NCBI GenBank assembly: GCA_009836625.1
Contig: VXVC01000006.1
Coordinates: 62,001 to 126,000, forward strand
Direction: 5' to 3'
From: Holophagales bacterium
Lineage (GTDB): Bacteria > Acidobacteriota > Thermoanaerobaculia > Multivoradales > Multivoraceae
DNA length: 64,000 nt
This document shows positions 45,618 to 59,111 of this stretch, one piece after another (positions within the stretch are counted from its first letter, which is position 1; the number at the start of each line of letters is the position of its first letter). The notes under the pieces are model-generated. The model was not told where the DNA came from, ran no database searches, and saw only the letters and a list, made by a program, of their open reading frames with translations. The position numbers and the translations under genes are program-made.

Positions 45618-47402
45618 ATGGCGGAGTTCCTGCTGTCGCCGCCGCTGCTGCTCATGCTCGGCAGCGTGGTCCTGGCCGCGGCGCCGCGCAACGTGCTGCC
45701 GCGCACCGTGCTGCGGGCGCTGCTCCTGGCCCTGCCGGTCTACTCCCTCTGGCGTTTCTGGGGCCTCGACCTGGGCGACTACGCCCAGTTCGAGCTCTTC
45801 GGCCAGACCCTGACGCTCGTCCGGATCGATCCGCTGAGCCGGATCTTCGTCGTCATCTTCCACCTCGCGGCGCTCATCGGCAGCGTCTACTCGTTCTACG
45901 TCAGGGACAACTTCCAGCCGCTCGTCGGCGTGTTCTACGCGGGATCGGCTCTCGGCGTGGTGCTGGCCGGCGATCTCTGGACCCTCTTCCTGTTCTGGGA
46001 GGTGGCCGCGGTGTCGTCGGCGCTGCTGGTCTGGGTCCGGCGAAGCGGCAGGGCGGCCGGCGCCGGCCTCCGCTACCTGGGGATGCAGATGGTCTCGGGC
46101 GTCCTGCTGCTCGCCGGCATCGTGCTGCTCCGTCACGAAGTCGGCGCGGCCCCGGGCTGGGCCGAGTTCCGCAACCTCACGGGCTTTCTCGAGAACGGCG
46201 GGCTCGGCTTCTCGAACCTTGCAGCGACCCTCATCTTCCTCGCCTTCGGCCTCAAGGCGGCCTTCCCGCTGCTGCACAGTTGGCTGATCGACGCGTATCC
46301 CGAGTCGACCCCGGCCGGCGCCGTGTTCCTGTCGGCGTTCACGACCAAGTTCGCGATCTACGCCCTGGCGCGGGCCTTCCCGGGCCAGTCCGAACTGATC
46401 TGGATCGGCGCGCTGATGACCGCCTTCCCCATCTTCTTCGCGGTGATCGAGAACGACCTGCGCCGGGTGCTCGCCTACAGCATGACGAACCAGCTCGGCT
46501 TCATGGTCGTCGGCATCGGCATCGGCACCGAACTGGCGATCAACGGCGCCGTCGCCCACGCGTTCGCCGACATCCTGTTCAAGGGGCTCCTGTTCATGGC
46601 GATGGGGGCGGTGCTCTACCGGGTGGGCCACGTGAACGGCTCGGACCTGGGCGGCCTGTACAAGTCGATGCCGATCACGACCGGGCTGTGCATCGTCGGC
46701 GCGGCGTCCATCTCCGCCTTCCCGCTGTTCTCCGCCTTCGCGACCAAGTCGCTGATCATGAGCGCGGCCGTGTACAAGGAGTACTTCTGGCTCTGGCTGG
46801 TGCTCCTGTTCGCGTCCGCCGGCGTCTTCCACCACGCCGGGATCAAGATCCCCTTCTTCGCCTTCTTCCACCACGACTCCGGCATCCGCTGCAAGGAGGC
46901 GCCGCGGTCGATGATCGTCGCGATGGTCCTGGCAGCCGCCGCGAGCATGGCGATCGGCCTGTTCCCACTGGCCGAGTTGTGGTTCGGCGTCGCGAACCCC
47001 TTCTACGAGCTGCTGCCCTACCCGGTCGACTACGACGTCTACACGACGACCCACGTCATCACCCAGAGCCAGCTCCTCTTCTTCTCGGCGCTCGCCTTCG
47101 CGACGCTCATGCGCACCGGCCTCTATCCCCCCGAGTTGCGCTCGGTGAACCTGGACGCCGACTGGCTCTACCGCCGGGTCGGTCTTCGCATCTGGGATGG
47201 GGTTGCGACTGCTTTCGTCACGATTCACCGCGCCGGGTACGCCGCTGCCGAGCGGCTCGCCGGCGCGGCTCTTGAGACGGCACAGCGCCACCTGGGGCCG
47301 CAGGGGTTCCTCGGGCGCTCGTGGCTGACGGCGTCGATGGCGTTGTGGGTCGCCGTGCTGCTCGCGGCGTATCTCGTGGTGTTCTACTGGCGGCTGGCGT
47401 AG
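45618..47402 (+). CDS. MrpD/NuoM-type antiporter-like membrane subunit
   Basis: A 594-residue polytopic membrane protein of the proton-conducting antiporter family found in Mrp antiporters and complex I. Key residues are present: Glu128 in LFLFWEVAA, Lys213 in FGLKAAFPLLHSW and Lys244 in SAFTTKFAIYALAR. About fourteen hydrophobic segments are seen, with the family loop HSWLIDAYPESTPAGAVFL in the middle. Normally several subunits occur together, but only a 101-residue membrane protein accompanies it here. It may be an orphan ion-translocating unit or a partner of a distant complex. Confidence 0.86.
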   Translation: MAEFLLSPPLLLMLGSVVLAAAPRNVLPRTVLRALLLALPVYSLWRFWGLDLGDYAQFELFGQTLTLVRIDPLSRIFVVIFHLAALIGSVYSFYVRDNFQPLVGVFYAGSALGVVLAGDLWTLFLFWEVAAVSSALLVWVRRSGRAAGAGLRYLGMQMVSGVLLLAGIVLLRHEVGAAPGWAEFRNLTGFLENGGLGFSNLAATLIFLAFGLKAAFPLLHSWLIDAYPESTPAGAVFLSAFTTKFAIYALARAFPGQSELIWIGALMTAFPIFFAVIENDLRRVLAYSMTNQLGFMVVGIGIGTELAINGAVAHAFADILFKGLLFMAMGAVLYRVGHVNGSDLGGLYKSMPITTGLCIVGAASISAFPLFSAFATKSLIMSAAVYKEYFWLWLVLLFASAGVFHHAGIKIPFFAFFHHDSGIRCKEAPRSMIVAMVLAAAASMAIGLFPLAELWFGVANPFYELLPYPVDYDVYTTTHVITQSQLLFFSALAFATLMRTGLYPPELRSVNLDADWLYRRVGLRIWDGVATAFVTIHRAGYAAAERLAGAALETAQRHLGPQGFLGRSWLTASMALWVAVLLAAYLVVFYWRLA

Positions 47403-47460
47403 ACGACCCTAACATCAGCTTCTCTAATGCTCCGGGCTTGCTCCATGAGATCAGCCTAAT

Positions 47461-47478
47461 GTAAGATCCGGCCCTTAC
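47461..47478. repeat. Inverted repeat GTAAG-N8-CTTAC touching the LysR start
   Basis: GTAAG (47461-47465), eight bases, CTTAC (47474-47478), ending one base before the LysR ATG at 47480. A TAATGT box overlaps its left edge (47457-47462) and could be a -10 element, which would make the mRNA leader very short. The site could serve autoregulation of the LysR gene. No experimental support is available. Confidence 0.35.
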
Positions 47479-47479
47479 G

Positions 47480-48396
47480 ATGCAAGGGCTCAGGATCTTC
47501 TGCGATGTCGCGGACTTGCGCAGCTTCAGCCGCGCAGCCGAGCTTCACGGGATCACCCAGTCGGCGGTTAGCCAGCGCATCCAGCACCTCGAGGAGCTCT
47601 TCGGAACGCGGCTCCTCGACCGCTCCAAGCGGCCCTTCGTGCTCACTCCCGCCGGCGAACTCGTGTCCCGCGAGGGACGCGAGCTCGTCGCCCGCTACGA
47701 CGCCCTGGCGCGCAGCGTCTCCCGTCTCGATCCGGAGCGGGGCGGGACGGTCCGGGTCCACGCGATCTACTCCGCCGGCATCGCGCTCCTCAACCAGTTG
47801 CGAGCCGAGTTCCAGCTCCAGCGTCCGGAACTCGACGTGCAGATCGAGTACGAACCGCCCGCCGCGGTGGCCGAGGCGGCGCGAACCGGCCGCTGCGACT
47901 TCGGCATCGTCTCCTACCCGGAGCAGTGGCCCGGCCTGCGGTCGCGCCCGCTGCGGGAGGAGCGTATGTGCCTGGCCTGCGGGGTGAACCACGAACTGGC
48001 CGGCGCCGAGCGCGTGCTCGCCGGTGACCTCGACGGCCGCGAGCTGATCCACTTCACCCACGAACTCCCCGCCGCGCGCCACATTCGCAGCTACCTGGTC
48101 GAGAACGGCGCGGAAGCGGTGTTCGCCCAGCGACTCGACAACATCGACACGTTCAAGAGCATGCTGCAGGCGACCGACTACGCGGCGATCCTGCCGCTCA
48201 GGACGTTCCTCGCCGAGGTGCGCGCCGGTCTGCTCGCCGCGGTGCCGCTCGAACCGAAGCTGGAGCGGCCGATGGGAATCGTCTACGCCCGCGGCCGCCT
48301 GCGTCAGGCCGCCGAGGAATTCGCCGCGTTCCTGACCGAGAACGCCGGGCCGATGCCGGCGGAGGACGAGGCAAGAGCAGAGCGCGGAGAGGCGGC

Positions 48397-48400
<4 letters not shown>
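47480..48400 (+). CDS. LysR-family transcriptional regulator
   Basis: A 306-residue LysR-type regulator. The helix-turn-helix is in residues about 1-60 (CDVADLRSFSRAAELHGITQ, then SAVSQRIQHLEELFGTRL). The effector-binding domain follows (VRVHAIYSAGIALLNQLRAEF). There is no obvious ribosome site. The stop codon overlaps the gltB start as ATGA, so it is translationally coupled to gltB. That placement suggests it controls nitrogen assimilation, in the way GltC controls gltAB in Bacillus, though sense and effector (for example 2-oxoglutarate or glutamate) are not known. Confidence 0.9.
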
Positions 48401-52989
<4,589 letters not shown>

Positions 52990-53019
52990 GGTCGGCGGAC
53001 TGACGCGGACAGGCGGAGC

Positions 53020-54534
53020 ATGGGCAAGGACACCGGCTTCAAGGAGTACGCGCGCGTCGCGGTTCCCTACCAGGATCCGTTGATCCGGCTAAGTCACTAC
53101 GGCGAGTTCCTGCAGCCGGTGCCGGAGGAGCACCTGGCCACCCAGGGCGCCCGCTGCATGGACTGCGGCGTGCCGTTCTGCCAGTCCAATGAAGGCTGCC
53201 CGATCGACAACCTGATCCCGGAGTGGAACGACCTCGTCTACCAGGGCCGCTGGCGCGAGGCGCTCCGGCGCCTCGAGCAGACGAACAACTTCCCGGAGTT
53301 CACCGGTCGCGTCTGCCCGGCGCCCTGCGAAGGCGCGTGCGTGCTCGGAATCACCGACCCGGCGGTGACGATCAAGAACATCGAGAACGCGATCGTCGAC
53401 CGCGGCTTCGAGGAGGGCTGGATCGTTCCCCGCCCACCGGCGAAGCGGACCGGCAGGAAGGTGGCGGTCGTCGGGTCGGGACCCGCGGGACTCGCCGCGG
53501 CGGCGCAGTTGAACAGTGTCGGCCATTCGGTGACCGTCTTCGAACGCGAAGACCGTATCGGCGGCCTCCTGATGTACGGCATCCCGAACATGAAGCTCGA
53601 CAAGCGCCTGGTCGTCGACCGGCGGATCGACCTGATGCGGGCTGAGGGGATCGAGTTCGTGACAGGCGCCCACGTCGGCGTGAACGTCGATGTCGGCGAT
53701 CTGCGGCGCGACCACGACGCGATCCTGCTCGCCTGCGGCGCCACCGAGCCCCGCGATCTGCCCATCCCGGGCCGTGAACTCTCGGGCGTCCACTTCGCGA
53801 TGGACTTCCTGACCGAGCACACGAGGGCACTGCTCGACGCCGATCTTCCCAGCGACGGCGGGGAGGGCGCCCAGCCAATCGTGGCGCCGATTCACGCCGA
53901 AGGCAGGAACGTCATCGTGATCGGCGGCGGCGACACCGGCGCCGACTGCATCGCGACCGCGGTCCGGCACGGCTGCGCTTCACTGGTCAACTTCGAACTG
54001 CTTGACCGGCCGCCGGACGACCGGGCGCCCGACAACCCCTGGCCGGAATGGCCGCGCATCTTCCGGGTCGAGTACGCGCACGCCGAGGCGTCGGCCAGGT
54101 TCGGCGCCGACCCGCGAGTCTTTTCGGTTCTCTCCAAGCGCTTCGTCGACGACGGCGCCGGCGGTGTCGCCGGTATCGAAACGATCCGCGTCGCCTGGCA
54201 GCGGGACGGCGCCGGCCGTTTCACGATGGAGGAGGTGCCGGGCACCGAGGAGACCTTCGAGGCCGAGCTCGTGCTACTGGCGATGGGCTTCCTCGGGCCG
54301 GAGGCCACGCTCGGTGAGCAGTTGGGGCTGGCAACGGACGAGCGCAGCAACTTCGCCGCCGATCCGGGCCGGTACGAGACCTCGGCCGACGGCGTGTTCG
54401 CCGCCGGCGATTGCCGCCGCGGCCAGAGCCTGATCGTCTGGGCGATCAACGAGGGCCGCGGCGCGGCCGCCCGGATCGACGAGTACCTGACCGGGGCCAC
54501 CGAGCTGCCCCTGCCGTCCGATTCAACATCTTGA
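53020..54534 (+). CDS. gltD: Glutamate synthase small (beta) subunit
   Basis: A 504-residue flavoprotein that passes NADPH electrons to GltB. The N-terminal cysteine region ([16 protein letters not shown], from Cys46) binds [4Fe-4S] clusters. The FAD site [18 protein letters not shown] and the NADPH site [15 protein letters not shown] follow in order. The C-terminal FAD segment ([19 protein letters not shown]) is complete. The gene lies 30 bases after gltB, and a strong promoter for the next gene starts about 20 bases after its stop. Confidence 0.96.
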   Translation: MGKDTGFKEYARVAVPYQDPLIRLSHYGEFLQPVPEEHLATQGARCMDCGVPFCQSNEGCPIDNLIPEWNDLVYQGRWREALRRLEQTNNFPEFTGRVCPAPCEGACVLGITDPAVTIKNIENAIVDRGFEEGWIVPRPPAKRTGRKVAVVGSGPAGLAAAAQLNSVGHSVTVFEREDRIGGLLMYGIPNMKLDKRLVVDRRIDLMRAEGIEFVTGAHVGVNVDVGDLRRDHDAILLACGATEPRDLPIPGRELSGVHFAMDFLTEHTRALLDADLPSDGGEGAQPIVAPIHAEGRNVIVIGGGDTGADCIATAVRHGCASLVNFELLDRPPDDRAPDNPWPEWPRIFRVEYAHAEASARFGADPRVFSVLSKRFVDDGAGGVAGIETIRVAWQRDGAGRFTMEEVPGTEETFEAELVLLAMGFLGPEATLGEQLGLATDERSNFAADPGRYETSADGVFAAGDCRRGQSLIVWAINEGRGAAARIDEYLTGATELPLPSDSTS

Positions 54535-54551
54535 AGCGGGGCCACTGTCCT

Positions 54552-54580
54552 TTGACGGAGGGCGAAGCGATCTCTATAGT
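54552..54580 (+). promoter_or_regulatory. Sigma-70-type promoter for the TonB receptor gene
   Basis: TTGACG (54552-54557) and TATAGT (54575-54580) are separated by exactly 17 bases, and both match the vegetative consensus closely. This is the clearest promoter in the window. Transcription should begin near 54587, giving a leader of about 140 bases before the receptor start at 54728. It lies just after gltD. Confidence 0.75.
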
Positions 54581-54727
54581 CGTACCCGGTCCGTGGCATT
54601 GCGCGCGAGCGCCCCACCACCGCCACCCACCCGGACAATCGAGAAACCTTCCACGCGTGAACAGCACGCCGGTGAATTCGTGTTGAGTTCGACGGCGCCT
54701 ACTCAGACACAGAGGAGAAACCCAACC

Positions 54728-57664
54728 ATGCAGTCGACCCGCCCCCGGGCACGTCTTCTTGCGATCCTCCTGGCAACGGCCTGCGCCTTCCTGATCGGCG
54801 GCGCCGGCTTCGGCCAGACCATCACCGGCACCGTCCAGGGCTACATCTCGGATGTCGAGGGCGGCGCCATTCCCGGCGCCACGGTGACCGTCACCAACCA
54901 GGACACCGGCATCGCCCGCGCTGTCATCTCGGACGCCAACGGCTTCTACAGCGCCAAGGCGCTGCAGGTCGGCACCTACTCGGTGACGGCCGAGCTCTCC
55001 GGCATGCAGACGACGCAGCAATCCGACGTCTCCGTGCTTGTCGGCCAGATCAAGGACGTCAACCTGACGCTCGAGATCGAGTCGACCTCCGAGGTGATCA
55101 CGGTCACCTCCGAAGCGCCGATCATCGAGGTCAGCCGCTCGGGCGCCGCCAACTACATCGATGAGGTGGCGATCGAGAGCCTGCCCACCGTGGGCCGCGA
55201 TTTCACGGACTTCGCGATTCTCACGCCGGGCGTTCAGCGCGACACGTCCCGCGGGTTCCTGACCATCGCCGGCCAGCGCGGCATGTACAGCGGCCTGTCG
55301 GTCGACGGCGCGGACAACAAGAGCACCTTCTTCGGCTACGGCCGCGGCGGCGAGGCGACCGAGAACGACGGCCTGATCATCGCCCAGGACACGGTCCGTC
55401 AGTTCCAGGTCATCACCAACGGCTTCTCGGCCGAGTACGGCCGGCACGGCGGCGCCTTCGTCAACGTCGTCACGAAGTCCGGCACCAACGAGGTCAGAGG
55501 GTCGGCTTTCTACTACTTCCGCGACGACAGTCTGGCCGAGGACCTGCCGTCCTCGCCGCTCGACGACTTCAACGACCGCGACGGTTCGCGGCCGGTGGAC
55601 ACGTTCGACACGCAGAACTACGGCGTCTCGATCGGCGGTCCGTTCAAGCAGGATCGCACTCACTACTACTTCGGTATCGACCAGCGCGACCAGGACATCC
55701 CGTTCACCCGGTTCCTGACCAATCGCGGCGGCAGCGTCTATGACCTGATCATGCAGCGGGCCCAGAGCGAGCCCGCCTTCGCCGCCCTGGTCGACGGCTT
55801 CGATCGGAACGCCGACGGTTCCGCCACCGGCCTGTTCACGCGCTCCGTGAGCAACCAGATCCTGTTCGGCAAGCTGGACCACCAGATCAGCGACGCGAAC
55901 CTGATCACTCTGCGCGCGAACTGGACGGACTTCGAACGGACGAGCGAGTTCCTGGATGAGGAATCGCTGAAGACCGAGGACACCCTGTCCATCATCGCCT
56001 CGATGACCTCGGTCGTCGGCAGCCGCGGCGTGAACGAGTTCCGGATCCAGACGGCTGACGACAACCTGGACCGCCTGTCCCTGCGGGTCGGCACGCCGAT
56101 CGAAGCGCAGGTTCGCTTCCGCTGGAACGGCGCCAGTGTCGGCAAGTTCGACTTCCTGCCTATCTTCGTCGAGGAATCGCAGCTCCAGGTGAAGAACGAC
56201 TTCTCCTACCTGTTCGGCGCCCACGACATGAAGTTCGGCGTCGACTACTCGAAGGACGACCTGGCCCAACTCTTCGCCGGCAGCCGGGACGGCCGCTACG
56301 ACTTCCGCTCGCCGGAGGACTTCCTCTCCAACAACGCGAGCGCGGCCCGAATCTGGTTCGGCGATTCGACGTACCCGAACTACGACGAGACGCAGACCGC
56401 GCTCGCCGCCTACGGCCAGGACAGCCTGAAGCGGGACAACCTGACGCTCAACTACGGGCTGCGGTACACGTCCACGGACAACCCGGACGGCCTGGATCAC
56501 CTGCATCCGGACGGCCGCCAGATTCCGGACACCGAGAACCTGGCGCCGCGCTTCGGCTTCGCCATGGCCCAGGACGAGGGCCGCTCCGTCCTCCGCGGCG
56601 GCATCGGCTTCTTCTTCGGTCGCACGCCGACCCTTCTGTTCGCCAACCAGGTCCAGGCCAACGGCGTGCCGCCGAACTACGGCCGGATCACCGTCGGTCC
56701 CGGCGAGAACGGCTATGTGCCGCTCGGCACGCCGATCAACAACGAGAACCCACCGCCGGGCATCATCCCCGCGATCTCGTACGTCGACCCCGAGTTCGAT
56801 GACGCCCAGACGCTGCGCGCGAGCCTTGGCTGGGAGCGGGAACTCGGCGGCGGCTGGAGCGGCGGGATCGACGCCGTGTACGCGGAGGCAACCGGCCTCC
56901 AGCGCAACACGGACTTCAACCGCGTCTTCGCCGGCTACGACGAGTACGGTCGGCCCATGTGGAACGGACGTACCGGCGGATGCCCGGGGGTCGACGGCGT
57001 CGAGTGCGCCGAGATCCTGGTCCGGCAGTCGCGCGGCGACTCCGAGTACCAGGCGGTAACCCTCAAGGTGAACCGCCGCTTCACGGGCCGTTACCAGTTC
57101 AACGCCCACTACACCTGGGGCAAGGATCGCGACACCGACTCGAACGAGCGTTCGGCGACCGGCGTCACGATCTCCGACACCGGCAACCTGGACTACGACT
57201 GGGGCCTGTCGAACCGCGACGTCGAGCACCGGCTGGTCGTGACCGGCATGATCCAGTTGCCGGCCGACTTCCAGGTCTCGGGCATCCTGAACTACCAGTC
57301 CGGCCGGCCGTACACGCTGGTCGACAACGGTGTCGACTTCAGGTACTGCAGCTCGGTTGGCTGGAACTGCCCGGACTACCGTGCGGTGATGGACGGCCTC
57401 GTTGTCGGCCGGAACACGGAGCGGAACGAGTCGATCCAGACGGTCGACGTGCGGGTCGGCAAGTTCTTCCGCTTCGGCAACGACATGCGGCTCGATGTCT
57501 TCGTCGAGGCGTTCAACCTTTTCGACCAGCACAGCTTCAACGTGGGTTTCAATCAGCGCAACATCCGGAACGGCAACGTCCCCGACGACTTCGGAATCCC
57601 GGGCTCGCTGAACGGCCTTACGCGGCCGCGCCGGTTGCAGATCGGAGGCCGGTTCAGCTTCTAG
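54728..57664 (+). CDS. TonB-dependent outer-membrane receptor with carboxypeptidase-regulatory-like N-terminal domain
   Basis: A 978-residue outer-membrane protein. AGGAGA precedes ATG 54728. The signal peptide ends near residue 29 (IGGAGFGQ). An immunoglobulin-like regulatory domain follows (TITGTVQGYISDVEGGAIPG, then DANGFYSAKALQVGTYSV). The plug domain has YIDEVAIESLPTVGRD and the Oar-like SVDGADNKSTFFGYGRGG. The barrel ends with a C-terminal Phe in GGRFSF, which suits BAM insertion. Oar-type receptors of this layout are abundant in Acidobacteriota and import large substrates or nutrients; the ligand is unknown. A hairpin terminator follows. Confidence 0.92.
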   Translation: MQSTRPRARLLAILLATACAFLIGGAGFGQTITGTVQGYISDVEGGAIPGATVTVTNQDTGIARAVISDANGFYSAKALQVGTYSVTAELSGMQTTQQSDVSVLVGQIKDVNLTLEIESTSEVITVTSEAPIIEVSRSGAANYIDEVAIESLPTVGRDFTDFAILTPGVQRDTSRGFLTIAGQRGMYSGLSVDGADNKSTFFGYGRGGEATENDGLIIAQDTVRQFQVITNGFSAEYGRHGGAFVNVVTKSGTNEVRGSAFYYFRDDSLAEDLPSSPLDDFNDRDGSRPVDTFDTQNYGVSIGGPFKQDRTHYYFGIDQRDQDIPFTRFLTNRGGSVYDLIMQRAQSEPAFAALVDGFDRNADGSATGLFTRSVSNQILFGKLDHQISDANLITLRANWTDFERTSEFLDEESLKTEDTLSIIASMTSVVGSRGVNEFRIQTADDNLDRLSLRVGTPIEAQVRFRWNGASVGKFDFLPIFVEESQLQVKNDFSYLFGAHDMKFGVDYSKDDLAQLFAGSRDGRYDFRSPEDFLSNNASAARIWFGDSTYPNYDETQTALAAYGQDSLKRDNLTLNYGLRYTSTDNPDGLDHLHPDGRQIPDTENLAPRFGFAMAQDEGRSVLRGGIGFFFGRTPTLLFANQVQANGVPPNYGRITVGPGENGYVPLGTPINNENPPPGIIPAISYVDPEFDDAQTLRASLGWERELGGGWSGGIDAVYAEATGLQRNTDFNRVFAGYDEYGRPMWNGRTGGCPGVDGVECAEILVRQSRGDSEYQAVTLKVNRRFTGRYQFNAHYTWGKDRDTDSNERSATGVTISDTGNLDYDWGLSNRDVEHRLVVTGMIQLPADFQVSGILNYQSGRPYTLVDNGVDFRYCSSVGWNCPDYRAVMDGLVVGRNTERNESIQTVDVRVGKFFRFGNDMRLDVFVEAFNLFDQHSFNVGFNQRNIRNGNVPDDFGIPGSLNGLTRPRRLQIGGRFSF

Positions 57665-57684
57665 GCTGAACTCTTCCGGAAGAA

Positions 57685-57707
57685 GCCACGGCGCCTGAGG
57701 CCGTGGC
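57685..57707. other. First of two hairpins after the TonB receptor gene
   Basis: GCCACGGC (57685-57692) pairs with GCCGTGGC (57700-57707), an 8 bp stem with a 7-base loop. No T-run follows directly. It may stabilise the mRNA end or assist the next terminator, since the second hairpin is 13 bases downstream. Confidence 0.4.
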
Positions 57708-57720
57708 CGAAGACTCAGGG

Positions 57721-57753
57721 CCTCCCCGGCAACGGGGAGGTCCTTTCTCTTTC
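57721..57753 (+). terminator. Rho-independent terminator after the TonB receptor gene
   Basis: CCTCCCCG (57721-57728), loop GCAA, CGGGGAGG (57733-57740), followed by TCCTTTCTCTTTC. A perfect 8 bp GC stem with a short pyrimidine/T tract fits intrinsic termination of the receptor transcript. The tetraloop GCAA is a stable GNRA loop. On the opposite strand no T-run follows, so it is one-directional. Confidence 0.75.
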
Positions 57754-59026
57754 AGCCCTCCACGTACGGAATCGTCTGCGGACCCTCGGGCAGCACACAG
57801 ATGCGCGCGTCGGGCCGGGCCGCCACGCACTCGGCGAGCGCGGCATCTAGGTCCGGCGCCGGCTCGAAGTGAGCGGCGGCAAGCTGCTCCCCGCTCAGCC
57901 CGTCCGCCTTGACCAGCACCCGGGCGCGACGCTGGATCAACGCCTGGACCTGGACCTGCCACTGGTCCGGCTCGGCTTCCTTCCGGGCCTCGATCTGCTG
58001 GAGCAGCTCCTCGGGCGAGCCGCCGCGACCGAGCAGTTCGGCGTAGCGGCCGTGGTCCGGAATGCCGTCGCTGCACTCGGCCGCGCAGAGGATCGTTCCA
58101 CCGTCGGCCACCACCTGCGCGGCCGCCGACATCCCCTTGACCGCCTGGTAGAGGTTCTGGTCGAGCGGGTAGCCGGAGTTCGTCGTCACCACGACCTCGA
58201 ACCGGTGGCTGGTCTCCCGCATGGCGATCGGCTTCGCGGTTGCGCAGGCCCGCCGGTGCATCTCGAAGAGCGCGCCCGCGAAGACGTGCGTGATCCTCTG
58301 CTGCCGGTCGAGCAGAACGTCCATGCTGAAGTGCGGCCGAGCTTCGGGCCGCGCCGCGATCGCCCGGATGTCCGTGTGCATCGGGTTGTCGTCGACGATT
58401 CCCCAGGTCGATCGCGGATCGCCGACGCGGGCGGCGTCGTGCAGGGTGAGCACCGTGTCGAGCCCTGCGAGCCCCGGGGCGACCATCTTCGGGCCGCCCG
58501 AGAACCCCGCGAAGAAGTGGGGCTCGACGAAACCGGTCGTGATCCGGAGGTCCGCCTCCAACCAGTGGCGGCAGAGCCGGGTCGGGACGCCGTTGCCGGT
58601 CTCACCGAGGTCGACGAGCCAGGAATCGTCCCGAGCGTCGTGATTGATCACGCGGCACGAGCCAAGGATGTCGTCGCCCAGCATCGCCTGGAGTTCGGCC
58701 GGCGTGTTCGCGCGGTGAGTTCCGGTGGCGATGAGGATCGCCACGTCCTCCGGCCGGATGAGACCGTCCAGCTCGTCCAGAACCGCGCCCACCATCTCGC
58801 GGCGCGGCTGTGCCCTGGTGACGTCGCACACCGAGATCGCGACGGTCTGTCCCTGCTTCGCCAGTTCCCGCAACGGCCGCCCCGCGACCGGTCGGCGCAG
58901 CGCCGCGGTCAGAGCCGCGGCCGCATCGTCCAGCGCCGGCGCCTGCACCGGCTCGATGACCGTCGTTCGCTCCCGCGGGACGTCGATCGTGAGACCGCCG
59001 CGACCGTAGGCAAGACGCACCCGCAT
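57752..59026 (-). CDS. larA: LarA-family nickel-dependent lactate racemase homologue
   Basis: A 424-residue LarA homologue. LarA uses a nickel-pincer nucleotide cofactor to racemise lactate or related 2-hydroxy acids. All four residues known to hold the cofactor and act in catalysis are in register, offset by four: His104 (TGTHR), His170 and Lys180 (FVEPHFFAGFSGGPK), and His196 (TLHDAAR). The substrate-range residues cannot be judged. The LarB, LarC and LarE cofactor-assembly genes are not in this window. The Ldh-family oxidoreductase gene 1.6 kb away may act on related hydroxy acids. Confidence 0.85.
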   Translation of the reverse strand: MRVRLAYGRGGLTIDVPRERTTVIEPVQAPALDDAAAALTAALRRPVAGRPLRELAKQGQTVAISVCDVTRAQPRREMVGAVLDELDGLIRPEDVAILIATGTHRANTPAELQAMLGDDILGSCRVINHDARDDSWLVDLGETGNGVPTRLCRHWLEADLRITTGFVEPHFFAGFSGGPKMVAPGLAGLDTVLTLHDAARVGDPRSTWGIVDDNPMHTDIRAIAARPEARPHFSMDVLLDRQQRITHVFAGALFEMHRRACATAKPIAMRETSHRFEVVVTTNSGYPLDQNLYQAVKGMSAAAQVVADGGTILCAAECSDGIPDHGRYAELLGRGGSPEELLQQIEARKEAEPDQWQVQVQALIQRRARVLVKADGLSGEQLAAAHFEPAPDLDAALAECVAARPDARICVLPEGPQTIPYVEG

Positions 59027-59111
59027 CGTCCGAATCCTACGCGCCGGCGGGGCGCGGTGTCCGCGTGTCCTCCTCGCCTACCCGCCGCCGAAGCCGGCAG
59101 GCCGCCGCGCC

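Noticed and set aside
54446..57532. A 1028-codon open frame antisense to the TonB receptor.
   Set aside because: Composition is valine/arginine-rich without hydrophobic core patterns, and the receptor on the other strand has clear signal peptide, motifs, promoter and terminator.
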